57,939 nucleotides of DNA. Origin: Bacillota bacterium (GTDB lineage Bacteria; Bacillota; Dethiobacteria; DTU022). Within the stretch, counting starts at the first letter, position 1. Each line of letters opens with the position of its first letter. Under the pieces are notes generated by a model. The model saw nothing but the letters and a program-made list of their open reading frames with translations. It was not told the DNA's origin and made no database searches. Position numbers and translations under genes: made by a program. Location of the stretch: positions 1-57,939 of the forward strand of contig DUVX01000154.1 in NCBI GenBank assembly GCA_012840855.1. Reading direction: 5' to 3'. Below, piece after piece: positions 28,125-37,109 of the stretch.

Positions 28125-28901
28125 ATGAGTGAACTGGTCAAAGTGTGGAGGGAAGATCGTCTGGCAATAGTAACGCTCGATCATCCGCCGGTGAACGCTC
28201 TGAACAGCGGGGTAATGGAGGCGCTGGAAAAAGTATTTGACGAACTGGCCGGAGATAAAGAGATCGGGGCGGTGGTGCTCACCGGTGCGGGTGAAAAGGC
28301 CTTTGTTGCCGGTGCCGATATCAGCGAATTTACCACTCTTTCCAGTGAAAACGGGGAGAAATTGAGCCGCCGGGGACAGCTCATTTTCCAGATGATCGAA
28401 GATCTTTCCGCCCCGGTGATTGCGGCGGTAAACGGTTTTGCCCTGGGCGGGGGGTTGGAACTGGCGCTCTCCTGCGATATCCGGGTGATGGCAGAGAACG
28501 CCCGTGTCGGCCTTCCCGAGGTGACCCTGGCGATCTTCCCCGGTTACGGCGGCACCCAGCGGCTGCCGCGGACGATCGGCCCCGGCAAGGCAAAGGAGCT
28601 GATCTACACGGGAGAGATGATCGATGCCGCCGAGGCCTATCGCATCGGCCTGGCCGATCACCTCGTTCCCCCGGGGGAGGCGCTGGCGGAGGCGCGCAAG
28701 ATCGCTGAAAAAATACTGAAGAGAGGCCCCCTGGCCGTGCGCCTAGCCAAGGAGGCGGTTAACCGCGGCCTTGCCGGCCATGTCGGCGAGGGCTACAAGA
28801 TCGAGGCGCAGCTCTTCGGGCAGCTCTGCGACAGCGAGGATCAGAAAGAGGGCGCCAGAGCTTTTCTGGAGAAGCGTCCCCCTTCGTTTAAAGGCAGGTA
28901 A
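28125..28901 (+). CDS. Enoyl-CoA hydratase (crotonase)
   Basis: 258-residue crotonase. The oxyanion-hole blocks are AFVAGADISEF and NGFALGGGLELALSCDIR, and the catalytic glutamates lie in LPEVTLAIFPGYGGTQRLPR, the full hydratase arrangement. It converts crotonyl-CoA to 3-hydroxybutyryl-CoA and back. ATG 28125 follows AGGAGG by 8 bases. It lies between thiolase and 3-hydroxyacyl-CoA dehydrogenase. It differs clearly from the partial crotonase at the left edge of the window. Confidence 0.93.
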   Translation: MSELVKVWREDRLAIVTLDHPPVNALNSGVMEALEKVFDELAGDKEIGAVVLTGAGEKAFVAGADISEFTTLSSENGEKLSRRGQLIFQMIEDLSAPVIAAVNGFALGGGLELALSCDIRVMAENARVGLPEVTLAIFPGYGGTQRLPRTIGPGKAKELIYTGEMIDAAEAYRIGLADHLVPPGEALAEARKIAEKILKRGPLAVRLAKEAVNRGLAGHVGEGYKIEAQLFGQLCDSEDQKEGARAFLEKRPPSFKGR

Positions 28902-28943
28902 AAGGGCCGGTGGGAGGCAATTTAGGAGAGGGAGTGTGGTCAG

Positions 28944-29795
28944 GTGGAGATGAAGATTATTGCGGTTATCGGAGCCGGAACCATGGGTAGCGGCATCGCC
29001 CAGGTTGCCGCTGAGGCCGGGTTTACGGTGATCATGCGCGATATCGAGGAGAAGTTTGTTGAGCGCGGCCTGGCGGTTCTGGAGAAGAACCTGGGTCGGG
29101 CGGTGGCAAAAGGAAAACGAAGCCAGGCCGATGTCGACGCCGTTCGCAGCCGTGTTAGCGGTACTACCCGGCTGGAAGATCTGAGCGATGCTGATTTTGT
29201 GATCGAAGCGATCGTCGAGAATATGGCGTTAAAAAAAGAGCTCTATGAAAAATTGGATGCACTTTGCAAAAAAGAGGCGGTGCTGGCTTCGAACACCTCG
29301 GGGCTGAGCATAACGGAGATGGCCGCGGCTACGAAGCGGCCGCAAAAAGTGGTGGGGATGCACTTTTTTAACCCTGTTCCCGTGATGAGACTGGTGGAGG
29401 TTATCCGCGGCTTCGATACAGATGACGAAACCTTTGAACTTACCATGGCGCTCTCCCGGAAGATGGGCAAGGAGCCGATTGCGGTGAATGAAGCGCCTCT
29501 CTTTGCGGTAAACAGGATCCTGGTGCCGATGATCAACGAAGCCGCTTTTGTGCTCATGGAGGGGGTGGCCAGCGCCGAGGATATCGATCGCGGCATGATG
29601 CTGGGGGCCAACCATCCCATTGGGCCGCTGGCCCTGGCCGATCTGGTGGGCCTGGATGTGCTTCTTGCGGTGATGGAGACGCTTTACAATGAAACCGCCG
29701 ATTCGAAGTACCGTCCCTGCCCGCTCATGCGTAAGCTGGTCCGGGCGGGCCATTTTGGGCGAAAAAGCGGGCGCGGCTTTTACGATTACAGCTAG
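28944..29795 (+). CDS. 3-hydroxybutyryl-CoA / 3-hydroxyacyl-CoA dehydrogenase
   Basis: 283-residue NAD(P)-dependent enzyme. The Rossmann motif GAGTMGSGIAQ is at residues 10-20, followed by the DFVIEAIVENM and ASNTSGLSITEMA strands, the active-site MHFFNPVPVMRLVEVI histidine block, and the C-terminal GRKSGRGFYDYS. The length matches single-domain Hbd. GTG 28944 is used with GGAG nine bases upstream; ATG 28950 is possible. Last gene of the module, followed by a strong terminator. Confidence 0.93.
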   Translation: MEMKIIAVIGAGTMGSGIAQVAAEAGFTVIMRDIEEKFVERGLAVLEKNLGRAVAKGKRSQADVDAVRSRVSGTTRLEDLSDADFVIEAIVENMALKKELYEKLDALCKKEAVLASNTSGLSITEMAAATKRPQKVVGMHFFNPVPVMRLVEVIRGFDTDDETFELTMALSRKMGKEPIAVNEAPLFAVNRILVPMINEAAFVLMEGVASAEDIDRGMMLGANHPIGPLALADLVGLDVLLAVMETLYNETADSKYRPCPLMRKLVRAGHFGRKSGRGFYDYS

Positions 29796-29820
29796 TACAG
29801 CTTGGCGGAGCCGGAATAGT

Positions 29821-29850
29821 GAGGCCCTCCTAAGGAGGGCCTCTCCTTTT
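29821..29850 (+). terminator. Intrinsic terminator after the 3-hydroxyacyl-CoA dehydrogenase gene
   Basis: GAGGCCCTCC-TAA-GGAGGGCCTC, a perfect 10-bp stem with a 3-base loop, followed by TCCTTTTC. It separates the acyl-CoA module from the YhaM-type gene. Confidence 0.85.
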
Positions 29851-29913
29851 CTAAAGTGATAATCTGTGTTAAATTAACGGTAGCTCAACTATATCTAGAG
29901 ACAGGGGAAAATA

Positions 29914-30891
29914 ATGAAAAAACAGCTTATCCGCAGTTTGCAGGTTGGAGATGAGGTTGAAACCCAGGTGCTGGTTTTAGAGTGCAGCCGGGGAACTTAT
30001 TCCGCCCCCCACCGGGCCGGGGAATACTTCCTAAAATTTTTATTGGGGGATGTGAGCGGCACGGTCAAGGCGGTTCTGTGGGATACAGCTTCGTTAAAAG
30101 AGAGACCGCAAAAGGGCGATGTTCTCTTTATCAGGGGAGAGGTCGGCGAATATTACGGCCTCCAGGTGGTGATCAGCGACCTGCGCAAGCTTGATCCCGA
30201 AAAGGTGAACCGGTCATTTTTCCAGGCTGTTTCCGCTCGCGATCCCCGCGAGATGCTGCTAGAGTTAAAAGAGGTGATCAACAGCGATATTGAAAATCCC
30301 TATCTGAAGCTTCTGCTGCTCTCTTTTTTCAATGACAAGGAATTTGCGCGCCGTTTTGCTCAGTCGCCGGCGGCCCGGACGATTCATCATAATTATGCCG
30401 GCGGCCTGCTGGAGCATACGCTCGAGGTTATCAAGATCTGCCGTGATCTGGTGTCGCTCTATCCGGGGCATCTCCAGCTCGACCTTTTGCTGACGGGAGC
30501 GATCCTCCATGATATCGGGAAAATAGAAGAATACGACCCTGCAAGTTTGAGCTTCGAGTTCTCCGACCGGGGGAAGCTGGTGGGCCATATCAGCATCGGC
30601 AAGGAGATGCTTGACCAGAAGATCAGGCAGATCCCCGATTTTCCGCCGCCGCTGAAACTGGAGCTGGAGCATATGATTCTCGCCCATCATGGCTCGCGTG
30701 AGTGGGGCTCCCCCGAGATCCCGAAAACGATCCACGCCTTCACCCTCTTTCATGCCGATCTGGTGAGCGCCCGGCTGAATCAATTTGTTCAGCTCATGGA
30801 GAAGCAGTCGACGGGGGCGGGAGACTGGTCAGAATGGGATCGCTATCTCGAGCGCAGTATATACCTGAAAAAGATGCCCATTGAACAGTAG
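29914..30891 (+). CDS. YhaM-like 3'-5' exoribonuclease (OB fold + HD domain)
   Basis: 325 residues. The first ~110 residues form an OB-fold nucleic-acid binding domain (the GDVSGTVKAVLWD pattern). The second part is an HD phosphohydrolase domain: HHNYAGGLLEHTLEVI, ILHDIGKIEEY and ILAHHGSREWGSPE supply the metal-binding His/Asp residues. Architecture and length match YhaM of Bacillus, which trims RNA and acts on DNA. ATG start with AGGGG upstream. It follows a terminator, so it probably has its own promoter, which was not identified. Confidence 0.88.
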   Translation: MKKQLIRSLQVGDEVETQVLVLECSRGTYSAPHRAGEYFLKFLLGDVSGTVKAVLWDTASLKERPQKGDVLFIRGEVGEYYGLQVVISDLRKLDPEKVNRSFFQAVSARDPREMLLELKEVINSDIENPYLKLLLLSFFNDKEFARRFAQSPAARTIHHNYAGGLLEHTLEVIKICRDLVSLYPGHLQLDLLLTGAILHDIGKIEEYDPASLSFEFSDRGKLVGHISIGKEMLDQKIRQIPDFPPPLKLELEHMILAHHGSREWGSPEIPKTIHAFTLFHADLVSARLNQFVQLMEKQSTGAGDWSEWDRYLERSIYLKKMPIEQ

Positions 30892-31001
30892 CCCCCTCCG
30901 CCGGGGTATGATTTATGGCCCTTTGTGCAGGATATCAAGCGTCAGTTGGAGAAATTATAAGCAGATTGCCGTACCAATTTTGCATCCGGAGGTGAGGCGG
31001 G

Positions 31002-32168
31002 ATGGGCCGTACGGATCGACCGAGGGGGCTCCTGAAGACAGAAGATCCTTCAAAAAAGATAATCCCCTTAAAGCAGGATCTGAACTATTATTTTCAAAAA
31101 GGCAACTACTATCATCGGAAAAACAAGCTCGCGAAAGCGCTGCTGTTTCTAAATAAAGCCATCGAAGTTGAGCCGGGTAATGCCAAAAGTCACTACCGCT
31201 TGGCCTGCCTGCTCAGCCAGAGCAGCCGACTGCGGGAAGCTAACCGCGTTTTCAAACATGTGGTCAGCAACCTCGATCCCGGGCTCACGGAATGTTATTA
31301 TCTTATGGCGATCAATTATGGCCTGATGGATGAAATGGAGAAAGCGAGGCGTTACCTGCAAAAATATATCCAGATCTCTCCCGAGGGTGAGATGGCCGAA
31401 GAGGCACGCGATCTGCTGATGGTGATGGAAGAGAATGAGGAGGAGGATTACACCTCGGTTTTTACCGGAGAGGAGAACGAAGCGCTGGAACAGTGGCTCT
31501 CCTCCCAGGATCGCGGTAAACTTCTTGAAATATTTAGGAACAGGGAGTTCAGCGCCCTTCTCCAGAAAGCGCTTTACCAGGGGAGCGACAGCTTAAAAGA
31601 GGTGATTATCCATCTCTGCGGCTGGGTTAAAAATGAGGCTGGCATCACCCTGTTGAAGGATTTCGTGGTTAACCCCTGGGTCAAGGAGCGCCTGCGCCAG
31701 CTGGCACTGATGCAATTGAAAGAGATTATCCCCCGGGGTAGCGTGAAGGTGTTTTCCGAAGGAAAGATCGTGGACGAAGAGCTGGTCTCTTATATCCCGG
31801 GTATGCCGGTGTGGCGGGAGGAATGGCAGGAAGTTCTCGATTGCGTCTCCAGCCATATGCGCCGTTCGCCCCACTACAGGGACAAATTTTTTGAAGATGC
31901 GCGGGCAATCTGGTTTGATTTCGTCAACCAGGCCTACCCCGACATGCCCCGCATTGTGAAACCGGAAACCTGGGCGGCCGGCCTGGAGTACTGCCTGGTG
32001 CGCTTTCACTTTCTCAACCTTACTCAAAAAAAGCTGGCTCAGATCTACAGTGTTTCGATCAGCAGCGTGGGGCGTACATATAAACAGATTAACGATCTGT
32101 TGAAAATTGAGCAGAAAGCTTTCCGGAATATGCTTGCCTTTCTAGCACTCCATGACCGCGAAGATTAG
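31002..32168 (+). CDS. TPR-repeat protein with a C-terminal HTH-like domain
   Basis: 388 residues, unknown function. Residues ~30-135 hold about three tetratricopeptide repeats (YYHRKNKLAKALLFLNKAIE and following). After an acidic linker (EENEEEDY) comes a helical middle of unclear fold. The last ~60 residues contain a helix-turn-helix-like stretch (LTQKKLAQIYSVSISSVGRTY) resembling sigma/TFIIB-like or DUF6398-type HTHs. There is no signal peptide or membrane segment, so it is probably cytoplasmic. It could be a TPR-controlled nucleic-acid-binding protein; this is inference. ATG start after GGAGGTGAGGCGGG. It lies between yhaM and a sirtuin gene, with no operon proof. Confidence 0.75.
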   Translation: MGRTDRPRGLLKTEDPSKKIIPLKQDLNYYFQKGNYYHRKNKLAKALLFLNKAIEVEPGNAKSHYRLACLLSQSSRLREANRVFKHVVSNLDPGLTECYYLMAINYGLMDEMEKARRYLQKYIQISPEGEMAEEARDLLMVMEENEEEDYTSVFTGEENEALEQWLSSQDRGKLLEIFRNREFSALLQKALYQGSDSLKEVIIHLCGWVKNEAGITLLKDFVVNPWVKERLRQLALMQLKEIIPRGSVKVFSEGKIVDEELVSYIPGMPVWREEWQEVLDCVSSHMRRSPHYRDKFFEDARAIWFDFVNQAYPDMPRIVKPETWAAGLEYCLVRFHFLNLTQKKLAQIYSVSISSVGRTYKQINDLLKIEQKAFRNMLAFLALHDRED

Positions 32169-32285
32169 CCGCCGGTTATTGTCAGCACGAGAATTTATCC
32201 TTCAGATCCGGTAAAATAACTGTTTATCCAAAACCGGTGAGCCTTTGAGAGGATGTGTTGAACAATTACTGAGCGTGTCGGTAGA

Positions 32286-33008
32286 GTGGCCGATCTTTTG
32301 GAGAATTCACGGCATGCGGTGGTCCTGACGGGGGCGGGGGTTTCCACAGACAGCGGGATTCCCGATTTCAGGTCTCCGGGGGAGGGTTTTTGGACGAGAG
32401 TCAACCCCATCTATTTTACATTGCACGGATTTAAAAAGAATCCGGCAGAATTTTACCGTTTCGGGATGGATCTTTTCCAGGATGTTCTAAACGCTTCGCC
32501 CAATCAGGCTCACCTGGCGCTGGCTGAGCTGGAGCGGCGCGGCCTGGTGCACTCCATTGTTACTCAAAACATTGATGGTCTGCATCAAAAAGCAGGCTCC
32601 GAACGGGTTTATGAAGTTCATGGTAATATGAGAGGGGCCTGTTGTTTCCGGGGATGCGCACGGCGGGTACCGATAGAAGAGGTGGTTACCCTGATCCTGG
32701 AGGGACAGCTCCCGCCGCTCTGTAGCGATTGCGGGAACCCTCTGAAACCCGATGTGGTGCTCTTTGGCGAGAGCATGGCTCCCGATTTTAACGAGGCGCT
32801 CAACGAGGTGCGCACCGCTGATCTAATCCTCGTAATCGGTGCTAGCATGCGGGTTGCTCCTGTGAATATGCTACCCCGCATGGTTGAAAATCTGGTGATC
32901 ATCAATCGTGAAAGGACGATGCATGACCGTAAAGCGAGGGTGGTCATCCACGGCGGTGCTTCCGAAGTCACCCGTCTCATCATCGAGGAGCTGGACCGCC
33001 GGGCTTAA
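32286..33008 (+). CDS. Sir2-family NAD-dependent protein deacylase
   Basis: 240 residues. Sirtuin motifs: TGAGVSTDSGIPDFRSP, VTQNIDGLHQKAGS, the catalytic histidine in VYEVHGNM, a zinc site (CFRGC and CSDCG), PDVVLFGES and a late VIGASMRV. The first zinc pair has an unusual CX3C spacing. It removes acyl groups from lysines; in acetogens acetyl-CoA enzymes are plausible targets (inference). GTG 32286 has no good SD. The frame is open upstream to 32262 with an ATT at 32265, which could add seven residues. It precedes pyrC by 71 bases. Confidence 0.92.
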   Translation: MADLLENSRHAVVLTGAGVSTDSGIPDFRSPGEGFWTRVNPIYFTLHGFKKNPAEFYRFGMDLFQDVLNASPNQAHLALAELERRGLVHSIVTQNIDGLHQKAGSERVYEVHGNMRGACCFRGCARRVPIEEVVTLILEGQLPPLCSDCGNPLKPDVVLFGESMAPDFNEALNEVRTADLILVIGASMRVAPVNMLPRMVENLVIINRERTMHDRKARVVIHGGASEVTRLIIEELDRRA

Positions 33009-33079
33009 AATCTTGCAGCCGGCGCGCTTGATCCCGGATGCCGATGGTGCTACTGTCTAACTACTGGAGCGTATGTCAA

Positions 33080-34381
33080 ATGCGGATATGTTTAAAAGGC
33101 GGCCGGGTTTTCGATCCGGAACGCTCGCTGGACGGGCAGGCCGATCTCCTGATCAAAAAAGATCGAATCGAGGCGATAGCGCCGCAGATTAAAACGGATG
33201 ATGCCCTGATCATCGATCTGGCCGGCAAAGTGGTGCTGCCGGGCTTCATCGACCTGCATGTTCATCTGCGCGAACCCGGGTTTGAAGATAAGGAGACTAT
33301 CGCCAGCGGCACGGCGGCGGCCGTCGCCGGCGGTATTACCGCCGTGGCGGCGATGCCCAATACAAAGCCGCCTCCGGACAACCCGGCGGCGATCAGATTT
33401 ATTGAAGAAAAAGCTGCGGCGGCGGGATTCTGCCGGGTCTATCCTATCGGGACGCTGAGCCATCAGCGGAAGGGCGGCAAGGCGGCAGATCTGGCCTTGC
33501 TTTACGAAGCAGGGGTGCGCGCTTTCAGCGATGATGGCGCTCCTGTTGCAAACAGCCGCCTTTTCAAAGAGATCTTGCAGGAGCTGGCGCGCTACCCCGA
33601 TGCCGTGGCCATCGCCCACAGCGAAGAGCTGCCCCTCTCCGCCGGAGGGCTCCTCCATGAGGGAGCGGTGAGCAGAAGGCTGGGGCTCCCCGCTGTCCCG
33701 GCGGCGGCCGAGACCATCGGCGTGGCCCGGGATATCCTGCTGGCGGCGGCAACCGGAGCGCGCCTTCACCTGGCGCACCTGAGCACCGCGGGCTCGGTGG
33801 AGCTTCTTGCCTGGGCCAGGGAGCGGGGTCTGCCGGTGACCGCCGAGGTAACCCCCCACCACCTTTTGTTAACAGATGAAGAGATCCTCCGCAGCGGTGC
33901 GCTGGCCAAGGTCAATCCACCTCTGCGGACAGAGGATGACTGCCGGGTTTTGCAGGAAGCGCTGCGCACCGGGCTCATCGATATTATCGCTACGGATCAT
34001 GCGCCGCACCGCCTTTCCGAAAAAGAGGCCGGCCTGGAGGAAGCGCCCTGCGGTATCGCCGGCCTGGAAACCGCGGTGCCCCTGCTGTTGACCGGCCTCG
34101 TTAACAGGGGCAAACTATCTCTTGCGGATCTGGTGCGGGTTTACTCCAGCCGTCCCGCAGAGCTGCTGGGGCTACCGGGCGGCAGCCTGCAACCGGGGGC
34201 GAAGGCGGATATTGCAGTGCTCGATCTGGAAGCAGCGGGTAAGATCGATCCGCAGGGCTTCTATTCCCGGGCAAAGCACAGCCCCTTTGCCGGCCGCTCC
34301 TACTTAGGTGGGCCGGTGATGACCATAGTGGAGGGGAAGATCAAGATGGAGCAGGGGATTGTCTATGGAGCAAACAGGTGA
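33080..34381 (+). CDS. pyrC: Dihydroorotase PyrC
   Basis: 433-residue class I dihydroorotase. The binuclear zinc site is marked by DLHVHLREPG, with the AHSEE and LAHLST histidine blocks and ATDHAPH near residue 305. It cyclises carbamoyl-aspartate to dihydroorotate. ATG 33080 gives the standard N-terminus (MRICLKGGRVFDPE); the open frame extends back to 33038 but without homology. It overlaps pyrK by 17 bases, so pyrC-pyrK-pyrD are translationally linked. pyrB, carAB, pyrF and pyrE are not here. Confidence 0.95.
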   Translation: MRICLKGGRVFDPERSLDGQADLLIKKDRIEAIAPQIKTDDALIIDLAGKVVLPGFIDLHVHLREPGFEDKETIASGTAAAVAGGITAVAAMPNTKPPPDNPAAIRFIEEKAAAAGFCRVYPIGTLSHQRKGGKAADLALLYEAGVRAFSDDGAPVANSRLFKEILQELARYPDAVAIAHSEELPLSAGGLLHEGAVSRRLGLPAVPAAAETIGVARDILLAAATGARLHLAHLSTAGSVELLAWARERGLPVTAEVTPHHLLLTDEEILRSGALAKVNPPLRTEDDCRVLQEALRTGLIDIIATDHAPHRLSEKEAGLEEAPCGIAGLETAVPLLLTGLVNRGKLSLADLVRVYSSRPAELLGLPGGSLQPGAKADIAVLDLEAAGKIDPQGFYSRAKHSPFAGRSYLGGPVMTIVEGKIKMEQGIVYGANR

Positions 34382-35168
34382 ACTGGCTCACCGGTGCCTT
34401 CTTCTGGAGAACCGGGAGCTCGCTGAGGGATGGCATCTTTTTGAACTGCAGGCGGAAGGGCTGGTTCACGCTGACCCCGGCCAGTTTGTTCAGCTGCGGA
34501 TCGGTAGCGCCACCGATCCCCTTCTGAGAAGGCCGCTTAGCATCCATTACGCCGACGCGCAGCGAGGGCGGCTCCGGCTTCTGTTCCAGATTGCCGGAAG
34601 CGGCACCGCCCTGGCGGCACAATTCAGAGCAGGTGAAGAGCTGGATCTGCTCGGACCCTTCGGGCGGGGTTTTCCCCATCTTGATGAAAAAGCACCGGCG
34701 ATATTTGTCGGCGGCGGCATCGGGATGGCACCCCTTTTTTTTGCGGCGGCGGTGCGGCGGGGAGCCGGGCTTCCTTTTAAGTTTCTGCTGGGGGGAAGAG
34801 CGGACGCCCAGCTGCCGCCGGATGAGTATTTCCGGTCTCATGGTATAGAAGCGCAGATCGTTACCGACGATGGTTCCCGCGGCGATCGGGGCTCCGTGAC
34901 CCTGCTGCTGGAGCGCTCTCTGGAAAATCTGAGCCCACCCTACCGGATTCATGCCTGCGGGCCCATGGCGATGCTCTCCCGGGTGGTAGAGCTGGCCCGC
35001 CCGGCAGGAGCGGCCGTTCATCTTTCCTTGGAATCGCGCATGGCCTGCGGCATCGGCGCCTGCCTGGGCTGTGTTCACCCCTTTTATCGGGGGGAGCAGA
35101 TCGAATACCGCCGGGTCTGCCTGGAGGGCCCGGTATTTGATGGGGAGGAAGTTGTCTTTGAAAAATAG
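34365..35168 (+). CDS. pyrK: Dihydroorotate dehydrogenase electron-transfer subunit PyrK
   Basis: 267 residues of the ferredoxin-NADP reductase type. An FAD domain has RPLSIHYAD, an NAD domain has FVGGGIGMAPLFF, and the C-terminal [2Fe-2S] site has its cysteines in MACGIGACLGCVHP and RVCLEGPVF. It passes electrons from PyrD to NAD+. ATG 34365 lies inside the end of pyrC with AGGGG seven bases upstream. The end overlaps the pyrD start by 11 bases. Presence of PyrK classifies the enzyme as type 1B. Confidence 0.95.
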   Translation: MEQTGELAHRCLLLENRELAEGWHLFELQAEGLVHADPGQFVQLRIGSATDPLLRRPLSIHYADAQRGRLRLLFQIAGSGTALAAQFRAGEELDLLGPFGRGFPHLDEKAPAIFVGGGIGMAPLFFAAAVRRGAGLPFKFLLGGRADAQLPPDEYFRSHGIEAQIVTDDGSRGDRGSVTLLLERSLENLSPPYRIHACGPMAMLSRVVELARPAGAAVHLSLESRMACGIGACLGCVHPFYRGEQIEYRRVCLEGPVFDGEEVVFEK

Positions 35169-36093
35169 CGCGCCGCTGGCCCTGGATCTGGCCGGTATAA
35201 AGATGAACAGCCCATTGGTGGCCGCTTCGGGCTGTTACGGTTATGGCTTTGAATACGGCACCTGGGTTGATCTCCGGGAATGGGGGGCGATCGCTCTCCA
35301 GGGGACAACGCTGCATCCGCGGGAGGGGAACCGGCCGCCGCGCCTGGCGGAGACCCCCTCAGGTATGCTTAATGCCGTGGGCCTGCAAAACCCGGGCATC
35401 AAACATTTTTTGCAGGAAGTGCGGCCGCGCCTGGGCGAGCTGGGCTGCCCGGTCATCGCCAATATTGCCGGGGAGAGTGTGGCGGAGTATCGAGAGCTGG
35501 CCGCCATCCTCGATGGCGTGGACGAGGTCAGCGCTGTGGAGATAAATATCTCCTGTCCCAATGTGCGCCTCGGCGGAATCAGCTTCGGCCGCGATCCCGT
35601 TGCCGTGGGGGAGCTTGTTTCGGCGGTGCGGGGGACTTACCGGGGCCCCCTGATTGTGAAGCTGTCCATGGAAGCCTCGGATCTAGTTGCCGTCGGCAGG
35701 GCGGCCGAGAGCGCCGGTGCCGATGCACTTTCCCTGATCAACACCTTAAAGGGGATGGTTATTGATATAGCCGCCCGCCGCCCCTTCCTGGGGAATCTCA
35801 CCGGCGGCCTCTCAGGACCGGCGATCCGTCCCGTTGCTGTTAGGGCCGTCTGGGAGATGGCCGTAGCGGTCCGGATTCCCCTTATCGGTATGGGCGGGAT
35901 CGCTTCGGCGGAGGATGCGCTGCAATTTATCCTTGCCGGCGCCTCCGCTGTAGCTGTCGGCACGGCCAATTTTATTGATCCTCATATCGCCCGGGAGATC
36001 AACAGCGGCCTGCGGCGCTTCCTGGAGCAAGAGGGCTTAGATCATTACAGTGAGCTTATTGGGGCAGCCCGGGACTGCCCAGAGAGCAGGTGA
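35158..36093 (+). CDS. pyrD: Dihydroorotate dehydrogenase (type 1B) catalytic subunit PyrD
   Basis: 311-residue FMN TIM barrel oxidising dihydroorotate to orotate. Seen: NSPLVAASGCYGYG, the VEINISCPNVRLGG block with the catalytic cysteine of class 1 enzymes, VKLSMEASD and GMGGIASAEDAL for FMN phosphate. TTG 35158 is chosen because GGGGAGG ends 9 bases before it; TTG 35152 is too close. It overlaps pyrK, as in many Firmicutes. Confidence 0.95.
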   Translation: MKNSAPLALDLAGIKMNSPLVAASGCYGYGFEYGTWVDLREWGAIALQGTTLHPREGNRPPRLAETPSGMLNAVGLQNPGIKHFLQEVRPRLGELGCPVIANIAGESVAEYRELAAILDGVDEVSAVEINISCPNVRLGGISFGRDPVAVGELVSAVRGTYRGPLIVKLSMEASDLVAVGRAAESAGADALSLINTLKGMVIDIAARRPFLGNLTGGLSGPAIRPVAVRAVWEMAVAVRIPLIGMGGIASAEDALQFILAGASAVAVGTANFIDPHIAREINSGLRRFLEQEGLDHYSELIGAARDCPESR

Positions 36094-36097
36094 ACGG

Positions 36098-36934
36098 ATG
36101 CGCTTAGGGATACATATACCGCTGAAAGGCGGCTTCGCCTCCAATCTGATGCGGGTGAAGGAACAGGGCTGTCAAACCATCCAGCTCTTTGCAGGCAACC
36201 CCACCGCCTGGAGGATGGCTCCGCCGAACCGGGAAGAGATCGAAAAAAGAGCGGGCCTGGCGCAGGAGCAGTCGATCTACCCGGTGGTGATTCACAGCGC
36301 TTACCTGATCAATCTGGCGACACGCTCGGAGGAATTTCTCGAGAAATCGATTTATCTGCTCAATGAAACTATGCAGCGCGCAGCTCTTTACCGGGCTCCT
36401 TACGTGGTTTTACATGTCGGCAATCATGGCGGTGCCGGGGTGGAGCGCGGTCTGGATCAGGTAGTGGAGGCCATCGACGGCTCACTGGCGCAATGGCCCC
36501 GGGGGGTAAAGCTTCTTCTGGAGAATACTGCTGGTAGTGGAACCGCTCTCGGTTCTTCTTTTGAAGAGCTGGCCCGCGTAATTGGGAGTTTTCCACCGCG
36601 CACCATCGGTATCTGCCTCGACACGGCACATGGCTGGGCGGCGGGCTATGATTTCAGCACCGCCGATGGGGTTAAAGAGCTGCTCGATCGTTTTGAGCGC
36701 CTCATCGGGCTGGATAACCTCTGCGTGATTCATCTTAACGATGCCAAAGTGGCGCGGGGCTCGCGGGTAGATCGTCATGAACATATCGGCCATGGGCAGA
36801 TCGGGTTGGATGGTTTTCGGGAGTTGCTGCGGCAGCCCTGGCCTGACGGGATGCCGGCCATACTCGAGACACCTGAAATCGGCAGCGATTGGGATCGAAA
36901 AAACCTCGAGACCCTGCAGTCGCTTCTTGAATAG
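36098..36934 (+). CDS. nfo: Endonuclease IV (AP endonuclease) Nfo
   Basis: 278-residue TIM barrel with three zinc ions acting on abasic sites. Seen: GIHIPLKGGF, VVIHSAYLINLA, VLHVGNHG, LLENTAGSG, CLDTAHGWAAGYD, HLNDAKVARGSRVDRHEHIGHG and a final ETPEIGSDW. ATG 36098 follows AGGTG. Only 4 bases separate it from pyrD, so it is probably the last gene of the pyr transcript. No clear terminator follows. Confidence 0.94.
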   Translation: MRLGIHIPLKGGFASNLMRVKEQGCQTIQLFAGNPTAWRMAPPNREEIEKRAGLAQEQSIYPVVIHSAYLINLATRSEEFLEKSIYLLNETMQRAALYRAPYVVLHVGNHGGAGVERGLDQVVEAIDGSLAQWPRGVKLLLENTAGSGTALGSSFEELARVIGSFPPRTIGICLDTAHGWAAGYDFSTADGVKELLDRFERLIGLDNLCVIHLNDAKVARGSRVDRHEHIGHGQIGLDGFRELLRQPWPDGMPAILETPEIGSDWDRKNLETLQSLLE

Positions 36935-37109
36935 CTCTGTCCACTGGATGCATCAGCGGCGTAACCGCCGTAATGCTCCGCGCAGCGCCGAAAACCGGTT
37001 CTGCAGTCCGGTGGGGGAAAGAAGATAAAAGCTTGTCCAGATGATGCGTGGAAATGCGGAGGGTTGCTAAAAAGCCTTTTATCCTGTAAGCAGGGGTGGT
37101 CCCCGCCGA

